In this document: piece by piece, positions 33,912-42,606 of the stretch | Layout of the letters: each line of letters opens with the position of its first letter | Numbering within the stretch: the first letter of the stretch is position 1 | NCBI GenBank assembly: GCA_944321925.1 | Contig: CALUND010000011.1 | Span: 1-64,000 of the forward strand | Reading direction: 5' to 3' | Length of the DNA: 64,000 nucleotides | From: an uncultured Rikenellaceae bacterium | Lineage (GTDB): Bacteria > Bacteroidota > Bacteroidia > Bacteroidales > Rikenellaceae | Translations under genes and position numbers: made by a program | Notes under the pieces: generated by a model | What the model was told of the DNA's origin: nothing | Database searches by the model: none | Seen by the model: the letters and a program-made list of their open reading frames with translations, nothing else

Positions 33912-34844
33912 TTATTTCAATCCTTCCGCAACCAAATAATTCTCGTATAACGTACGATAACACGAAACGAGCTCCTCGATGCTGTCGATGTCGGATGCTT
34001 TCACCTCATACATGAAAGGACCTTTGTAACGGGCCTGGTAAAGCGCGCCCAGAATTTTATTCCAGTCGTTATCGCCTTTGCCGTTGCAGGGCAGGTAGTG
34101 GCACTCGTTACGGCCGTCCCCATCGCAGACATGTACCGTGCGCACGCGACTTCCCAGTGCCTCGATCAGCAGTTCCGGGTTGTCGATGTGGTTCATGTCG
34201 ACAGCCGCGTAGACCGTTTTGGGCATTCGATTCATGATTTGCACCGTCTCTTCGACAGTCCGGCAGAGCGGTCGTTCGTATTTTTCGCTGCGCAGGAGTT
34301 CATAGCCCAACATGTTTTCGATCACCATCGTAGCACCGATCTTGCGGACCAGCGGATTGAGTTCCTCGACGGAACGGATCAACTGGGCGATGCGGGCTTC
34401 ACGTTCGTTGAGTCCCAGGTACCAGCTGGGATGAAACAGAACGATTTTCGGTTGCAGGATGGCGCAGTATTCGATCATTTTTTTCTGCAGGTCGACCGTT
34501 TTGGAACGAATGGCTTCGTTGGTGTGCGACAGGTCGATCTCCTGCCCGAAAGGCATGTGTACGGACCATATTTCGATGCCGGCAGCCTGGGCGTCGAGTT
34601 GAATTTGCTGAAGCGTTTCGCGGATCTGTTCGTCGGTCAGTTTGCCGTTGAGGAGCTCCCCGAGCGACATCTCTATGCAGTCCAGTCCGGCCTCTTTCGC
34701 CTCTTTAAAGTGGTCGTAGTTGAGATTTTTGAGTCCCTTGAAAGCACTCATGGAAGTCCCAACGCGAAAAGGAGCAGGGGATTTTTTCGCTTCGGCGGCG
34801 AAAATCGTCGCAAGCGAGAGCAGAATCGTCAAGATTGTTTTCAT
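33912..34844 (-). CDS. exported sugar phosphate isomerase/epimerase-like TIM barrel protein
   Basis: 310 aa with a signal peptide ending FAAEAKK. The xylose isomerase-like AP-endonuclease 2 fold is recognised from GLDCIEMSLGE, WSVHMPFG, VLFHPSWYLG, VIENMLGYE, AVDMNHIDN and the late PFMYEVKASD, which contribute Glu, His and Asp metal ligands. Such exported family members often act on sugar derivatives near glycan-use genes; here the neighbour is a patatin-type protein. Substrate unknown. Confidence 0.85.
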   Translation of the reverse strand: MKTILTILLSLATIFAAEAKKSPAPFRVGTSMSAFKGLKNLNYDHFKEAKEAGLDCIEMSLGELLNGKLTDEQIRETLQQIQLDAQAAGIEIWSVHMPFGQEIDLSHTNEAIRSKTVDLQKKMIEYCAILQPKIVLFHPSWYLGLNEREARIAQLIRSVEELNPLVRKIGATMVIENMLGYELLRSEKYERPLCRTVEETVQIMNRMPKTVYAAVDMNHIDNPELLIEALGSRVRTVHVCDGDGRNECHYLPCNGKGDNDWNKILGALYQARYKGPFMYEVKASDIDSIEELVSCYRTLYENYLVAEGLK

Positions 34845-34878
34845 AAGGCAAATCGATTTTTTTACTCATGTGATCCTA

Positions 34879-34886
34879 CAAAGATA
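34879..34886 (-). promoter_or_regulatory. -7 element of the isomerase-like/patatin operon
   Basis: TATCTTTG on the minus strand, 34 nt before the ATG at 34844. Confidence 0.5.
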
Positions 34887-35034
34887 ACAGAATTTCGTTG
34901 AAAACGGCATCGTCCCTCTCCGAATTCGTTTCTGCCGCAATCGGGATCGTCACACATCGTATTAAGAAACGGACGAAGCATCGTTTTTATTGGCTCTTCC
35001 CGAAAGAAGAAGTAAAAAGATCAGATTGGTACAA

Positions 35035-35043
35035 GGGGGGGGG
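35035..35043. repeat. homopolymer G9 tract
   Basis: Nine consecutive G, 35 nt upstream of the promoter of the frameshifted LuxR-type gene. Such tracts are prone to slippage. Confidence 0.9.
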
Positions 35044-35077
35044 AAAATAAGAAAACAGGGTTCTGTGTCCGGAGCGA

Positions 35078-35110
35078 TTTGCAGAATCGGTTTTTCATGT
35101 GTTATCTTTG
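35078..35110 (+). promoter_or_regulatory. promoter of the LuxR-type regulator
   Basis: TTTG at 35078-35081, a 21-nt spacer and TATCTTTG at 35103-35110; ATG 26 nt further on. Confidence 0.7.
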
Positions 35111-35136
35111 CAGAAACCGATTCATAACAACACGGC

Positions 35137-35887
35137 ATGGACAATTTGCAGAAGCAATATTTCGAATTGTTGGCTAGTCAGCAGTTTCAGGAAGAGGAAC
35201 TGGACTACTCCGTGTTGGACAGACATATCGCCGCATTGAATTCTTCGAACATCTTCTCGGGAAGCGCCCTCTCCATTTTCGATCTCTACAGACGGGAACA
35301 TGTCTATGAGTCGGAATACCATAAAAAGCTCTTCACGGATCCGCAAGGCGAATATGCCGGTGTACAAATCCATCCCGAAGATTACATGCAGGTGACCAAA
35401 AACGGGGTTGCAGGGATGAGGCATGTTTTCATGCACAAAAAACAGAACCGATACGTCAAATCCAACAAGCTGATCCGTGAATACCGGGTTTTGATCCACG
35501 GGGTTTATAAAAGAATTACGGAAGAGACGCAGATTCTGGAGATGGACAATCGCGGAAATGTCTGGTTGGTGCTGAGCATCGTCAACATCTCTCCGAAATC
35601 AGTTGCCGCCATTCAAAGTCGTCTCGCAACTGATCAATTTCCAGACGGGAGATGTCTTTTCTCCGCTGGACGACTATTTCGACAAGGATTCGATTCTTTC
35701 GCAACGAGAGGTCGAAATCCTGAAGTGGATCGGGAAGGGCTATCTGAGCAAAGAGATCGCCGATAGACTGCACATTAGCATCCACACGGTCAATACGCAC
35801 CGACAACGCATTCTCGAAAAGCTGAACGTCGACAATTCCATCGAGGCGATCAAGTATGCGCAGATTCTCGGCATCCTGGAAGATTGA
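35137..35887 (+). pseudogene. LuxR-family transcriptional regulator interrupted by an apparent +1 frameshift
   Basis: The first frame from the ATG at 35137 encodes a ~153-residue PAS-like sensor region ending LVLSIVNISP. Its continuation is meaningless, while the next frame carries LPPFKVVSQLINFQTG and a complete LuxR-type helix-turn-helix: SQREVEILKWIGKGYLSKEI, then HISIHTVNTHRQRI, ending ILGILED at 35887. Removing one A from the AAA at 35596-35598 restores a single ~250-aa protein. It may be a true pseudogene, a sequencing error or a frameshifting site. An in-frame TTG at 35603 could start a DNA-binding fragment. It precedes a TonB receptor on the same strand, a common regulatory pairing. 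Confidence 0.8.
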
Positions 35888-35903
35888 TTACTGATTTATC
35901 AGT

Positions 35904-35936
35904 ATTGCGGCCGCGCACGGGTCATAGCTAATTTTG
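35904..35936 (+). promoter_or_regulatory. promoter of the TonB receptor gene
   Basis: ATTG at 35904-35907 (one mismatch), a 21-nt spacer and TAATTTTG at 35929-35936; ATG at 35961. Confidence 0.55.
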
Positions 35937-35960
35937 CATCCGGAACATGCAATCGAAGCT

Positions 35961-38297
35961 ATGAAGAAACTCTGGGGCGTTGTGCTTTTCGATCTTCTGT
36001 TATCCGCAGCCCTCTATGGACAGAACTTCCAAACCGTTCGAGGAACCATCGTCGAAAAAAACGGGGAACATCCGATCCCTTACGCTACGGTCGTACTCTC
36101 GGATACGCACTCCGACATCGGAGCAACCACCGACTCTTCGGGTTGTTTCATCCTGCAACATGTCCCGGTAGGCCGACACGACATCGAAGTCCGTTGCCTG
36201 GGATACGAACCGCTCCTTCTGAAAGAGATTCTGGTAAGCTCCTCGAAAGAGGTTGTTCTCGATATTCGTCTGCAGGAGAGCCTGTTCGTCGTTGATAATG
36301 TGGTGGTGAAGCCCCGGGTCAATAAGAACGAGGCGCTGAACGATCTGGCCATTGCAGGCGGACGCATGTTGAGTGTGGAGGAGGCGAGTCGCTACGCCGG
36401 AGGCATGGACGATCCGGCCCGTCTTGTCTCTTCGTTCGCCGGTGTAACGGCCAATGTGGGTAACAACGGTATTACGGTGCGGGGCAATGCCCCGAAATTC
36501 CTGCAGTGGCGACTGGAAGGGGTGGAGATGCCGAATCCGAACCATTTCGCCGAAGTCACGAGTTTCGGAGGGGGTGGACTCACCGCAATGAGCAGTCAGG
36601 TTCTCGGTAACTCCGACTTCTTTACGGGAGCTTTCCCCGCCGAATACGGCAACGCCCTCTCCGGCGTTTTCGACATGTACCTGCGAAACGGCAACAACTC
36701 CCGATACGAACACACCTTTCAACTCGGTATCCTGGGAATCGATGCCGCCTCCGAGGGCCCCTTCAAAAAGGGATACAACGGCTCCTATCTCTTCAACTAT
36801 CGCTACTCGACGCTCTCCTTGATCACCCCGCTCCTGCCTGCAGACGCCGAAGGAACCAACTACCAGGACCTGTCGTTCAAGTTCTTCTTTCCGACCCGTC
36901 GGGCCGGGAACTTCTCGTTGTGGGGCATCGGACTGATCGACCGATCGGGAACCGAAGCCGAAATGGATTCCGCGAAATGGATCTATGACCAGGACACGGA
37001 GAACCAGGATGTAAAGCAGTATATGGGAGCCGTGGGCGTCGACCACAAGATCCGAATCGGGGAATCCGCCTCGCTCAAAACCACCTTGGCCATGACGGTG
37101 AATGGACTCGACATGCACACGGAACAAATGAACGAAGCGATCGTCCTGATGCCCGAGAATGTCATACGAAATACCAACTGGAATTTCGTGTGCTCTTCCG
37201 CACTCCAAAAACGCTACAGCGAACGCCACACGAACAAGACAGGCATCCGGATCACCGGGCTGCGTTACGACATGTTCATGCAGGAGGCGCAGGAGGAGGG
37301 TGGGGCGCTACAGACATTGACCGACGAAACGGGATTCAGCACGCTGCTCACCTGCTACTCGACCTCCCTGTTCCGCCTGACGAACCGCTGGAGTCTGAAC
37401 GTCGGAATCAACCTCCAATGGTTCACGCTCAACGACCGTTATACGATCGAACCGCGCATCAGCACGAAATACCGATTCGCCGAGGAGCACTCCATCTACC
37501 TGGCTTATGGCATGCACAGCCGTCTGGAGATGCTGAACTACTACTTTACGGAGCAGGCGGGCGAAGCGATAAACCGCGATCTCGATTTTACCAAAGCGCA
37601 CCATTTGTCGCTGGGCTACGATTGGACGATCGACGAGAACAAGCATTTGAGGATCGAGCCCTACGTGCAGTATCTGTACGATGTCCCGGTGGTGCCCGGA
37701 ACGACCCGTTCTTTCATCAACCTGCAGGGCAACGACGACTGGTTTCTGGCGGACCGGCTGACAAATGGCGGGAAAGGACTCAATTTCGGTGTGGACATCA
37801 CCTTTGAGAAGTACATATCGAGAGGGTTCTATTATCTGGTAACGGCATCGCTATTCGACGCCCGTTACCGAACGGCGGACGGACAATGGTTCAACAGCCG
37901 TTACAACCGGTATTTTGTCCTGAATCTGCTTGCCGGCAAGGAGTGGATGGTCGGAAAGAGCCGTCAGAATCTGTTGGGCATCAGCGGAAGAGTGACCTTC
38001 CAGGGCGGCGACCGTTACTCGCCGATCGACGAAACGGCATCGGCCTTGTTCCACGACGCGGTATACGACGAAAGCAATCCCTTTTCGAAACAGCTGGAGC
38101 CCGTACTGTTGGGACACCTTACCGTAAGCTACAAAATCAACCGGGGAAAAGTCGCCCACGAGATAGCCATCAAAGCGCTGAACATCACCGGATATAAGGA
38201 CTACTACGGACATCGTTACAACCACCTCACCGGTCGGGTCGAGGCGGAGCGGGAGGCCAACATCATCCCGAACATCAGTTACAAGATCGAATTCTGA
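35961..38297 (+). CDS. TonB-dependent outer-membrane receptor
   Basis: 778 aa. Signal peptide, then a carboxypeptidase-like regulatory domain at about 25-105 (VRGTIVEKNGEHPIPYATVV), a plug domain (about 140-260, GVTANVGNNGITVRGNAPKF) and a 22-strand barrel. No SusD-like gene is adjacent, so this is not a classic Sus glycan pair; the substrate could be a metal chelate, peptide or other ligand. The plug-proximal DDPARLVSSFAGV segment is typical of small Bacteroidota receptors of unknown substrate. Controlled from its own promoter and perhaps by the LuxR-type protein upstream. The ATG at 35961 gives the signal peptide. Confidence 0.9.
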   Translation: MKKLWGVVLFDLLLSAALYGQNFQTVRGTIVEKNGEHPIPYATVVLSDTHSDIGATTDSSGCFILQHVPVGRHDIEVRCLGYEPLLLKEILVSSSKEVVLDIRLQESLFVVDNVVVKPRVNKNEALNDLAIAGGRMLSVEEASRYAGGMDDPARLVSSFAGVTANVGNNGITVRGNAPKFLQWRLEGVEMPNPNHFAEVTSFGGGGLTAMSSQVLGNSDFFTGAFPAEYGNALSGVFDMYLRNGNNSRYEHTFQLGILGIDAASEGPFKKGYNGSYLFNYRYSTLSLITPLLPADAEGTNYQDLSFKFFFPTRRAGNFSLWGIGLIDRSGTEAEMDSAKWIYDQDTENQDVKQYMGAVGVDHKIRIGESASLKTTLAMTVNGLDMHTEQMNEAIVLMPENVIRNTNWNFVCSSALQKRYSERHTNKTGIRITGLRYDMFMQEAQEEGGALQTLTDETGFSTLLTCYSTSLFRLTNRWSLNVGINLQWFTLNDRYTIEPRISTKYRFAEEHSIYLAYGMHSRLEMLNYYFTEQAGEAINRDLDFTKAHHLSLGYDWTIDENKHLRIEPYVQYLYDVPVVPGTTRSFINLQGNDDWFLADRLTNGGKGLNFGVDITFEKYISRGFYYLVTASLFDARYRTADGQWFNSRYNRYFVLNLLAGKEWMVGKSRQNLLGISGRVTFQGGDRYSPIDETASALFHDAVYDESNPFSKQLEPVLLGHLTVSYKINRGKVAHEIAIKALNITGYKDYYGHRYNHLTGRVEAEREANIIPNISYKIEF

Positions 38298-38335
38298 CAA
38301 TCGTACCGACTCATTTCCCTCTTATCCGTCGGCTG

Positions 38336-39403
38336 TTAACCGAAGGCCGAGCCCAGTTTGAACATCGGCATGTACATCGCGATGAGAATGACGGCAACCA
38401 ATGCGCCGATCAGCAGAATCAGCAGCGGCTCGAGCAGGGTGCCGAGTTGCTTGAGGCTGTGTTCGAGACGAGCCGAAAGATCGTCTGCCTGTTTTCGGAG
38501 CATTTCGGGAAGTCGTCCCGTCTGTTCTCCTACCCGGATCAGGGTCAGCAAGCGCCGATCGTAGACCGCGGCATGACGTTCCATGGCATCGGCAAAAAGC
38601 TCGCCCCGCTCCAACCCCGTGCAAATATCGCGGAATGACTGCTGGTAGGGCCAGAAGGTTATGATCTCGGAGAGCATCCCAACGCCTCGCAACAGGGGTA
38701 CGCCCGAACGAGTGAGCAGGTAGAGCAGTTTACAGAACGACGCCTGATAGTTGCGGCGCAGAATCTCCCCCACGAAGGGAAACCGCAACAGGAGAGCCGC
38801 GGTCATACGACGCACGTTGTCGCAGTTGCGGAAACGGAGGTAAAGGGCGACAGCTACCGCACAGACCGAACCACCAACCGCTATCCGTTGTGGAAAACTA
38901 CGCGAAAAGGCGATGATCCAGCGTGTGAGCGCCGGCAATTCTCCGCCGAGCCGGGCGTAGACCTGCTCGAACATCGGCACGATGACCAGCACCATAAAGA
39001 TCACCACGACGATGGCCGTCGCGAGAATCACGAGCGGGTAGCTCACCGCACTGCTGACCATACGGCGTTGCGTCATCCGTTTGCGGTAGTAATCGGCCAG
39101 AAAAGCGAGGGCTTCGTCGAGGCGGCCGGTCTCCTCACCGATCCGGACGACACCACAATCCAACGGTGCGAAACGCCGGCTGTTCTCCAACGCCACGCAC
39201 AACGAATCGCCCCGAATCACGGAGTCAAACAGCTGTCGGAGCAGTCGGCGCATATCGTCATCCTTTTCGCCGGCCATCAAAAGTTCGAATGCCCGGCTGA
39301 AATCGAGGCCGGCCGAGAGCAGCGAATGCAATTCGGCAAAAAGGGCCTCTTTGCGCCCCTCTTTTAACACGCCATCACCAAACTTCCATTTTTCGTTCTT
39401 CAT
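38336..39403 (-). CDS. gspF: type II secretion inner-membrane platform protein GspF/PilC
   Basis: 355 aa from the ATG at 39403; an ATG at 39424 would add 7 residues and enlarge the overlap with gspJ. Two tandem GspF domains: VVRIGEETGRLDEALAFLA in the first and TLIRVGEQTGRLPEMLRKQA in the second, each followed by hydrophobic helices, with the typical end ILIAMYMPMFKLGSAFG. The N-terminal cytoplasmic extension is short. It would contact the ATPase GspE and GspL/M in the inner membrane. Last gene of the cluster. Confidence 0.93.
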   Translation of the reverse strand: MKNEKWKFGDGVLKEGRKEALFAELHSLLSAGLDFSRAFELLMAGEKDDDMRRLLRQLFDSVIRGDSLCVALENSRRFAPLDCGVVRIGEETGRLDEALAFLADYYRKRMTQRRMVSSAVSYPLVILATAIVVVIFMVLVIVPMFEQVYARLGGELPALTRWIIAFSRSFPQRIAVGGSVCAVAVALYLRFRNCDNVRRMTAALLLRFPFVGEILRRNYQASFCKLLYLLTRSGVPLLRGVGMLSEIITFWPYQQSFRDICTGLERGELFADAMERHAAVYDRRLLTLIRVGEQTGRLPEMLRKQADDLSARLEHSLKQLGTLLEPLLILLIGALVAVILIAMYMPMFKLGSAFG

Positions 39404-39953
39404 ACGATCGTTTTTTCTTTTCATACATGCGACGATACTTCGTCTCTGTCTCTGTCAGAGGGTACAATTGCTCCTCTGCCGGAGTCGGCCGACGGACAAA
39501 CCGCAACCGGGAGGTCGAAACGGCATCTTCTTCGTAGAATTCGATGTGCAGGGTATCGATCTGTCGGGATGGGGCGTCGCGTCGCATCATCGTCCCATCC
39601 ATTTTCGCCACCCGACGGAACAGAACGTCGCAGAAACGATCACCGGATGCCGTCAGGACCGAATCGCGCAGTTCGAGACAAACCGGACGGTCGTCCGACA
39701 GCCAAACCGTCACCCGATTTCGAGCGTCGAAAGTGGTGCTGTCGGCCCGGTCGAACAACGACTCGAGGCGACAGTACCCCTCGTAAGCCTGTTGCCGTGC
39801 CGCCATACGATCGGTCATACGGCTGAAATAGCGATGCGTCAGCTCCATGCCGTCCATGACAGAGAGGAACAAAATTCCGATCACGATCATCACGACGAGC
39901 AGTTCGGCCAGCGTAGAGGCTTGTAAACGGTTGTGAGCCATTCGAGTCATCAT
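39375..39953 (-). CDS. pseudopilin, GspJ-like
   Basis: 192 aa. Prepilin-type start MMTRMAHNRLQA followed by STLAELLVVMIVIGILF: cleavage expected after Ala12, Glu at +5 present, then a ~20-residue hydrophobic helix. The soluble part is beta-rich and ends in a basic tail (YEKKKRSYEERKMEVW). Size and place next to GspI- and GspK-like genes fit the minor pseudopilin GspJ. Starts with overlapping ATGATG at the stop of the previous gene (4-nt overlap) and overlaps gspF at its end. Confidence 0.75.
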   Translation of the reverse strand: MMTRMAHNRLQASTLAELLVVMIVIGILFLSVMDGMELTHRYFSRMTDRMAARQQAYEGYCRLESLFDRADSTTFDARNRVTVWLSDDRPVCLELRDSVLTASGDRFCDVLFRRVAKMDGTMMRRDAPSRQIDTLHIEFYEEDAVSTSRLRFVRRPTPAEEQLYPLTETETKYRRMYEKKKRSYEERKMEVW

Positions 39954-40303
39954 CGTTCCGTTTTAGCGACCAGATAGGTCAATTCTGTAGCTTTTCCCCG
40001 CGAACCGGTCGGGGAGAAGATCGTCACCTGCAACAGATTTTCGTTCGCCGGATAGGGACGTATGCGAACCTGCAGGGTATCGGCGCCAAAGAGGTGAATC
40101 GAACTCCCCTCGGCATATCCTGCCTCCGAAAGCTCCTGCCGGAGGAGATCGATGCGCTGCGAAGCGACGGCTTCGGAAAGGGGAGTATCCTCACCCGGCA
40201 ACACGAGCCGAGTCACCGTTTCGAGAGAGAGGGTAAATACGGTCAGAAAAATGATCGATGTGACAAGCACCTCCACCAACGACGATGCGGGTAGCTTTCC
40301 CAT
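39950..40303 (-). CDS. pseudopilin, GspI-like
   Basis: 117 aa from the ATG at 40303. Very short leader MGKLPA, then SSLVEVLVTSIIFLTVFTLS with Glu at +5 and a hydrophobic helix; the soluble domain is about 75 residues. Fits GspI/V-type minor pseudopilins, which are the smallest. The long upstream extension of this frame to 40984 is antisense-like translation within the GspK-like gene region and was not used. Stop overlaps the GspJ-like start. Confidence 0.7.
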   Translation of the reverse strand: MGKLPASSLVEVLVTSIIFLTVFTLSLETVTRLVLPGEDTPLSEAVASQRIDLLRQELSEAGYAEGSSIHLFGADTLQVRIRPYPANENLLQVTIFSPTGSRGKATELTYLVAKTER

Positions 40304-40395
40304 CGCTTTTCTACAATCCGACAGCCGGTCGCGTAATCCGACACAGGTCGGAAAACGGACCGGAAGGAATAGCCTCCGACATTTGCCATATCGGC

Positions 40396-41637
40396 TTACT
40401 GCAGCCATCCTACCTCCTTTCTTGCCCAGGAACTTCCGGCCCAGAACGGATATCCGCATTGTGGATTTTCGAGCAGCGTCGCATCGTATATCAGATCGTC
40501 GTAGGAACTTCCCGGAGATCGGTATATCGCTCTTCGCAAAAAGACCGATCCGCTCACGATACCGTGCCATTCCGCCATGCCATCGACCCAAAGAAGGCCT
40601 CGGACAACCGCTGTCCGATCCTGCCGATAATTCACTTCGTCGCGATCGGTGGATCCGTCCCCGTCGACAATCACATAACCGCTCACCTCCGCGCCCGGTC
40701 GAAGTGCGACGTGACGCTGTCGGTTTCCCGGTAGTACAACGATGCCGGAAGGGTATTCGAGCCGGGTCCGCTCCTCGACCACGACCGAGTCCGAAGCCAC
40801 GATTTGCAGGCGGCCCCGGAATCCGTGACCAATACGGACACTCCGTGCAACGAGCAGAACATCCTGTAACCGACAGGTCGAATCGATCGCAAGGCTCTCC
40901 CCGCACAACACGATCTGTCCCGACAACATACAATGTCGCAGCGGCAGGTCGTCCGCCCGAAGAACCGTCGGTTCCGTCTCGCAAAAAGAGACTGTCACCG
41001 AGTCGAACGCGGAGATCGGTTCCGACTCCTCGTTCCGCAACGACCCGAGCTGTTCCATCCGCGACCGTGCTTCTGGATGCAAGGCCGGCAATTCATCCCG
41101 ACTCGAAGCGATCCGCTCCGCCGGAATGCGCTCCCCGGAGAAAAAAACCGATCGCACGGTTCCGTAAGCGATCCCTGCCGGCGGCGCACAGATCTGTCCC
41201 TGGAGGGTACTCTCTCCGGCAAAAGTCAATATCGAACGGTTGTCGACATACCAAAATGTTGCCTCCACTTCCGAAGCGCGGCTACTCCCCATTAAACGGC
41301 TGAGGTGCAGACGTCGGTCGTGATTCTCCACCGTGATCGCCTCATAGAGGCCCCACGGTCGCACGTCGTAATAGACCCGCGAGGAGGGTAAGCTGTCGTA
41401 AAGCGTGAGCGAAGCGTCGTCATCGAGCAACGAGGGGAGATTCTCCGTCTGTTCGTAGAGCCGCAAGGCCGATTCGAGATGAGCCCTCTGCTGGCGGTGG
41501 TAGTTCAGACGGGCGAAAAGATTGCGGTCCTGTTCCCACAATGCGATGATGCCCAGTACACCGAGCATGATCCATGTCGCGAAGAGCAACACGGTGGGCA
41601 GAACGCTTGCACGGATATTTCGTTCGAGGAGAATCAT
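40396..41637 (-). CDS. GspK-like pseudopilin with repetitive beta domain
   Basis: 413 aa. Starts MILLERNIRA then SVLPTVLLFATWIMLGVLGI: a prepilin-like leader with Ala at the cleavage site, a hydrophobic helix, but Thr instead of Glu at +5. Lack of Glu5 is characteristic of GspK. The extracytoplasmic part is large; around residues 255-330 it has short hydrophobic strands (LSGQIVLCGESLAID, DVLLVARSVRIG, LQIVASDSVVVEE) in a beta-helix or bactofilin-like rhythm. It would cap the pseudopilus. Starts 45 nt after the GspC-like gene ends. GspK identity is inferred from position and leader. Confidence 0.6.
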   Translation of the reverse strand: MILLERNIRASVLPTVLLFATWIMLGVLGIIALWEQDRNLFARLNYHRQQRAHLESALRLYEQTENLPSLLDDDASLTLYDSLPSSRVYYDVRPWGLYEAITVENHDRRLHLSRLMGSSRASEVEATFWYVDNRSILTFAGESTLQGQICAPPAGIAYGTVRSVFFSGERIPAERIASSRDELPALHPEARSRMEQLGSLRNEESEPISAFDSVTVSFCETEPTVLRADDLPLRHCMLSGQIVLCGESLAIDSTCRLQDVLLVARSVRIGHGFRGRLQIVASDSVVVEERTRLEYPSGIVVLPGNRQRHVALRPGAEVSGYVIVDGDGSTDRDEVNYRQDRTAVVRGLLWVDGMAEWHGIVSGSVFLRRAIYRSPGSSYDDLIYDATLLENPQCGYPFWAGSSWARKEVGWLQ

Positions 41638-41681
41638 GGTCCGTTTCGGATTGAATTTCGACCGGGCAGCGACAAAATGAA

Positions 41682-42149
41682 TCAAACAGGCGGTTTGAGA
41701 TAGAAGCTGTGCAGACCCTTTATGAACTGCACGGAGTCGGCGCATCCGCCGCAAAGTCGATATTCCCCGATACTTTCGCCCGGACGAATCATGACCTGAG
41801 AACCCTCTACCGTAAACAGGAAATGGAGTTTATCGCTTTTACGGATTACTCCGAGGTAACTGAAAGTCGGGGCCTCCGGTTCGGAACGATCGGCTTGTTT
41901 CAAAATGCTCCTTACGGTCGTCCTCTCGGAAAGGGGAGGGACCGTCTGAGGCGGAATCTCCAAAAAAGGATCGCGATAGTCGAGCCGCAGGGTGTCGATA
42001 ATCGCTGCATTCCGATTCACGGGGTGGACCGTTGCGACGGGCGAAACAATGGCCGCATCGCGACGGGTGAAAAAAACTTTCCACACCACTACGCCCCACA
42101 CGCCCAAAACGACGGCCAGCAACAGATAGGTCATTCCGCGTGATTTCAT
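41682..42149 (-). CDS. GspC/PilP-like periplasmic connector
   Basis: 155 aa. One transmembrane helix at about 7-25, a Pro-rich linker, and a C-terminal small beta domain (about 95-155: FSYLGVIRKSDKLHFLF, VMIRPGESIGEYRL, SVQFIKGLHSFYL) with the fold pattern of the GspC homology region/PilP. This would link the inner-membrane platform to the secretin N0 domain. A CGGC pair (about 133-136) could form a disulfide. Gene position between the lipoprotein and GspK-like genes. Confidence 0.7.
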   Translation of the reverse strand: MKSRGMTYLLLAVVLGVWGVVVWKVFFTRRDAAIVSPVATVHPVNRNAAIIDTLRLDYRDPFLEIPPQTVPPLSERTTVRSILKQADRSEPEAPTFSYLGVIRKSDKLHFLFTVEGSQVMIRPGESIGEYRLCGGCADSVQFIKGLHSFYLKPPV

Positions 42150-42197
42150 GCTTCGTTGCCTTTCTTGTGACGTTTCATGCTGTTTTTCGTGTCGGGG

Positions 42198-42593
42198 TCA
42201 ATCGGTTGCCGCCACTGAATCGACCGTAAGTTCAAACAACTGTTCGTCGGTCGCATAAGCTCCGTTGGCGGCACAAATGCTCCATTCGTAATGCCCGACC
42301 GTCATCCGTTGCGAAAAGCGGGTGCCGGCAGAGAGCGAATCGGCACGAAGAATCGTATCGGCCACCACGCGAGTTGCCGCTGCAAACGAAGGAGAAACGA
42401 TCGTCAGATGGTAATTCCGGGCACCCTTCAGCGTACGCCACAGGAATGTCACTTCTCCCTCGGGATGGTGCACCCCCGATTTGGGCGCAATTACCTCGAT
42501 GGTTTGCCCTTCGATGTCGCGTTCGAGGAAGTCATCGCATCCGCAGAACATCCACACGAAGAATGGAAGAAAAACAAGATAGTAATATCTCAT
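42198..42593 (-). CDS. small lipoprotein within the secretion cluster
   Basis: 131 aa. Lipobox MFCGC with Cys19 as lipidation site, followed by DDFLERD. The mature part reads as one Ig/fibronectin-like domain (EVTFLWRTLKGARNYHLTI, GHYEWSICAANG). It lies between the GspM-like and GspC-like genes, where some systems encode a pilotin (GspS, PilF) that inserts the secretin in the outer membrane, but the fold differs from known pilotins. Function unassigned. Confidence 0.7.
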   Translation of the reverse strand: MRYYYLVFLPFFVWMFCGCDDFLERDIEGQTIEVIAPKSGVHHPEGEVTFLWRTLKGARNYHLTIVSPSFAAATRVVADTILRADSLSAGTRFSQRMTVGHYEWSICAANGAYATDEQLFELTVDSVAATD

Positions 42594-42606
42594 AGCTCAT
42601 GATATT

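Noticed and set aside
40304..40984. Upstream extension of the GspI-like frame
   Set aside because: Overlaps the GspK-like gene in another frame and lacks protein character; a short prepilin leader from 40303 is far more likely.
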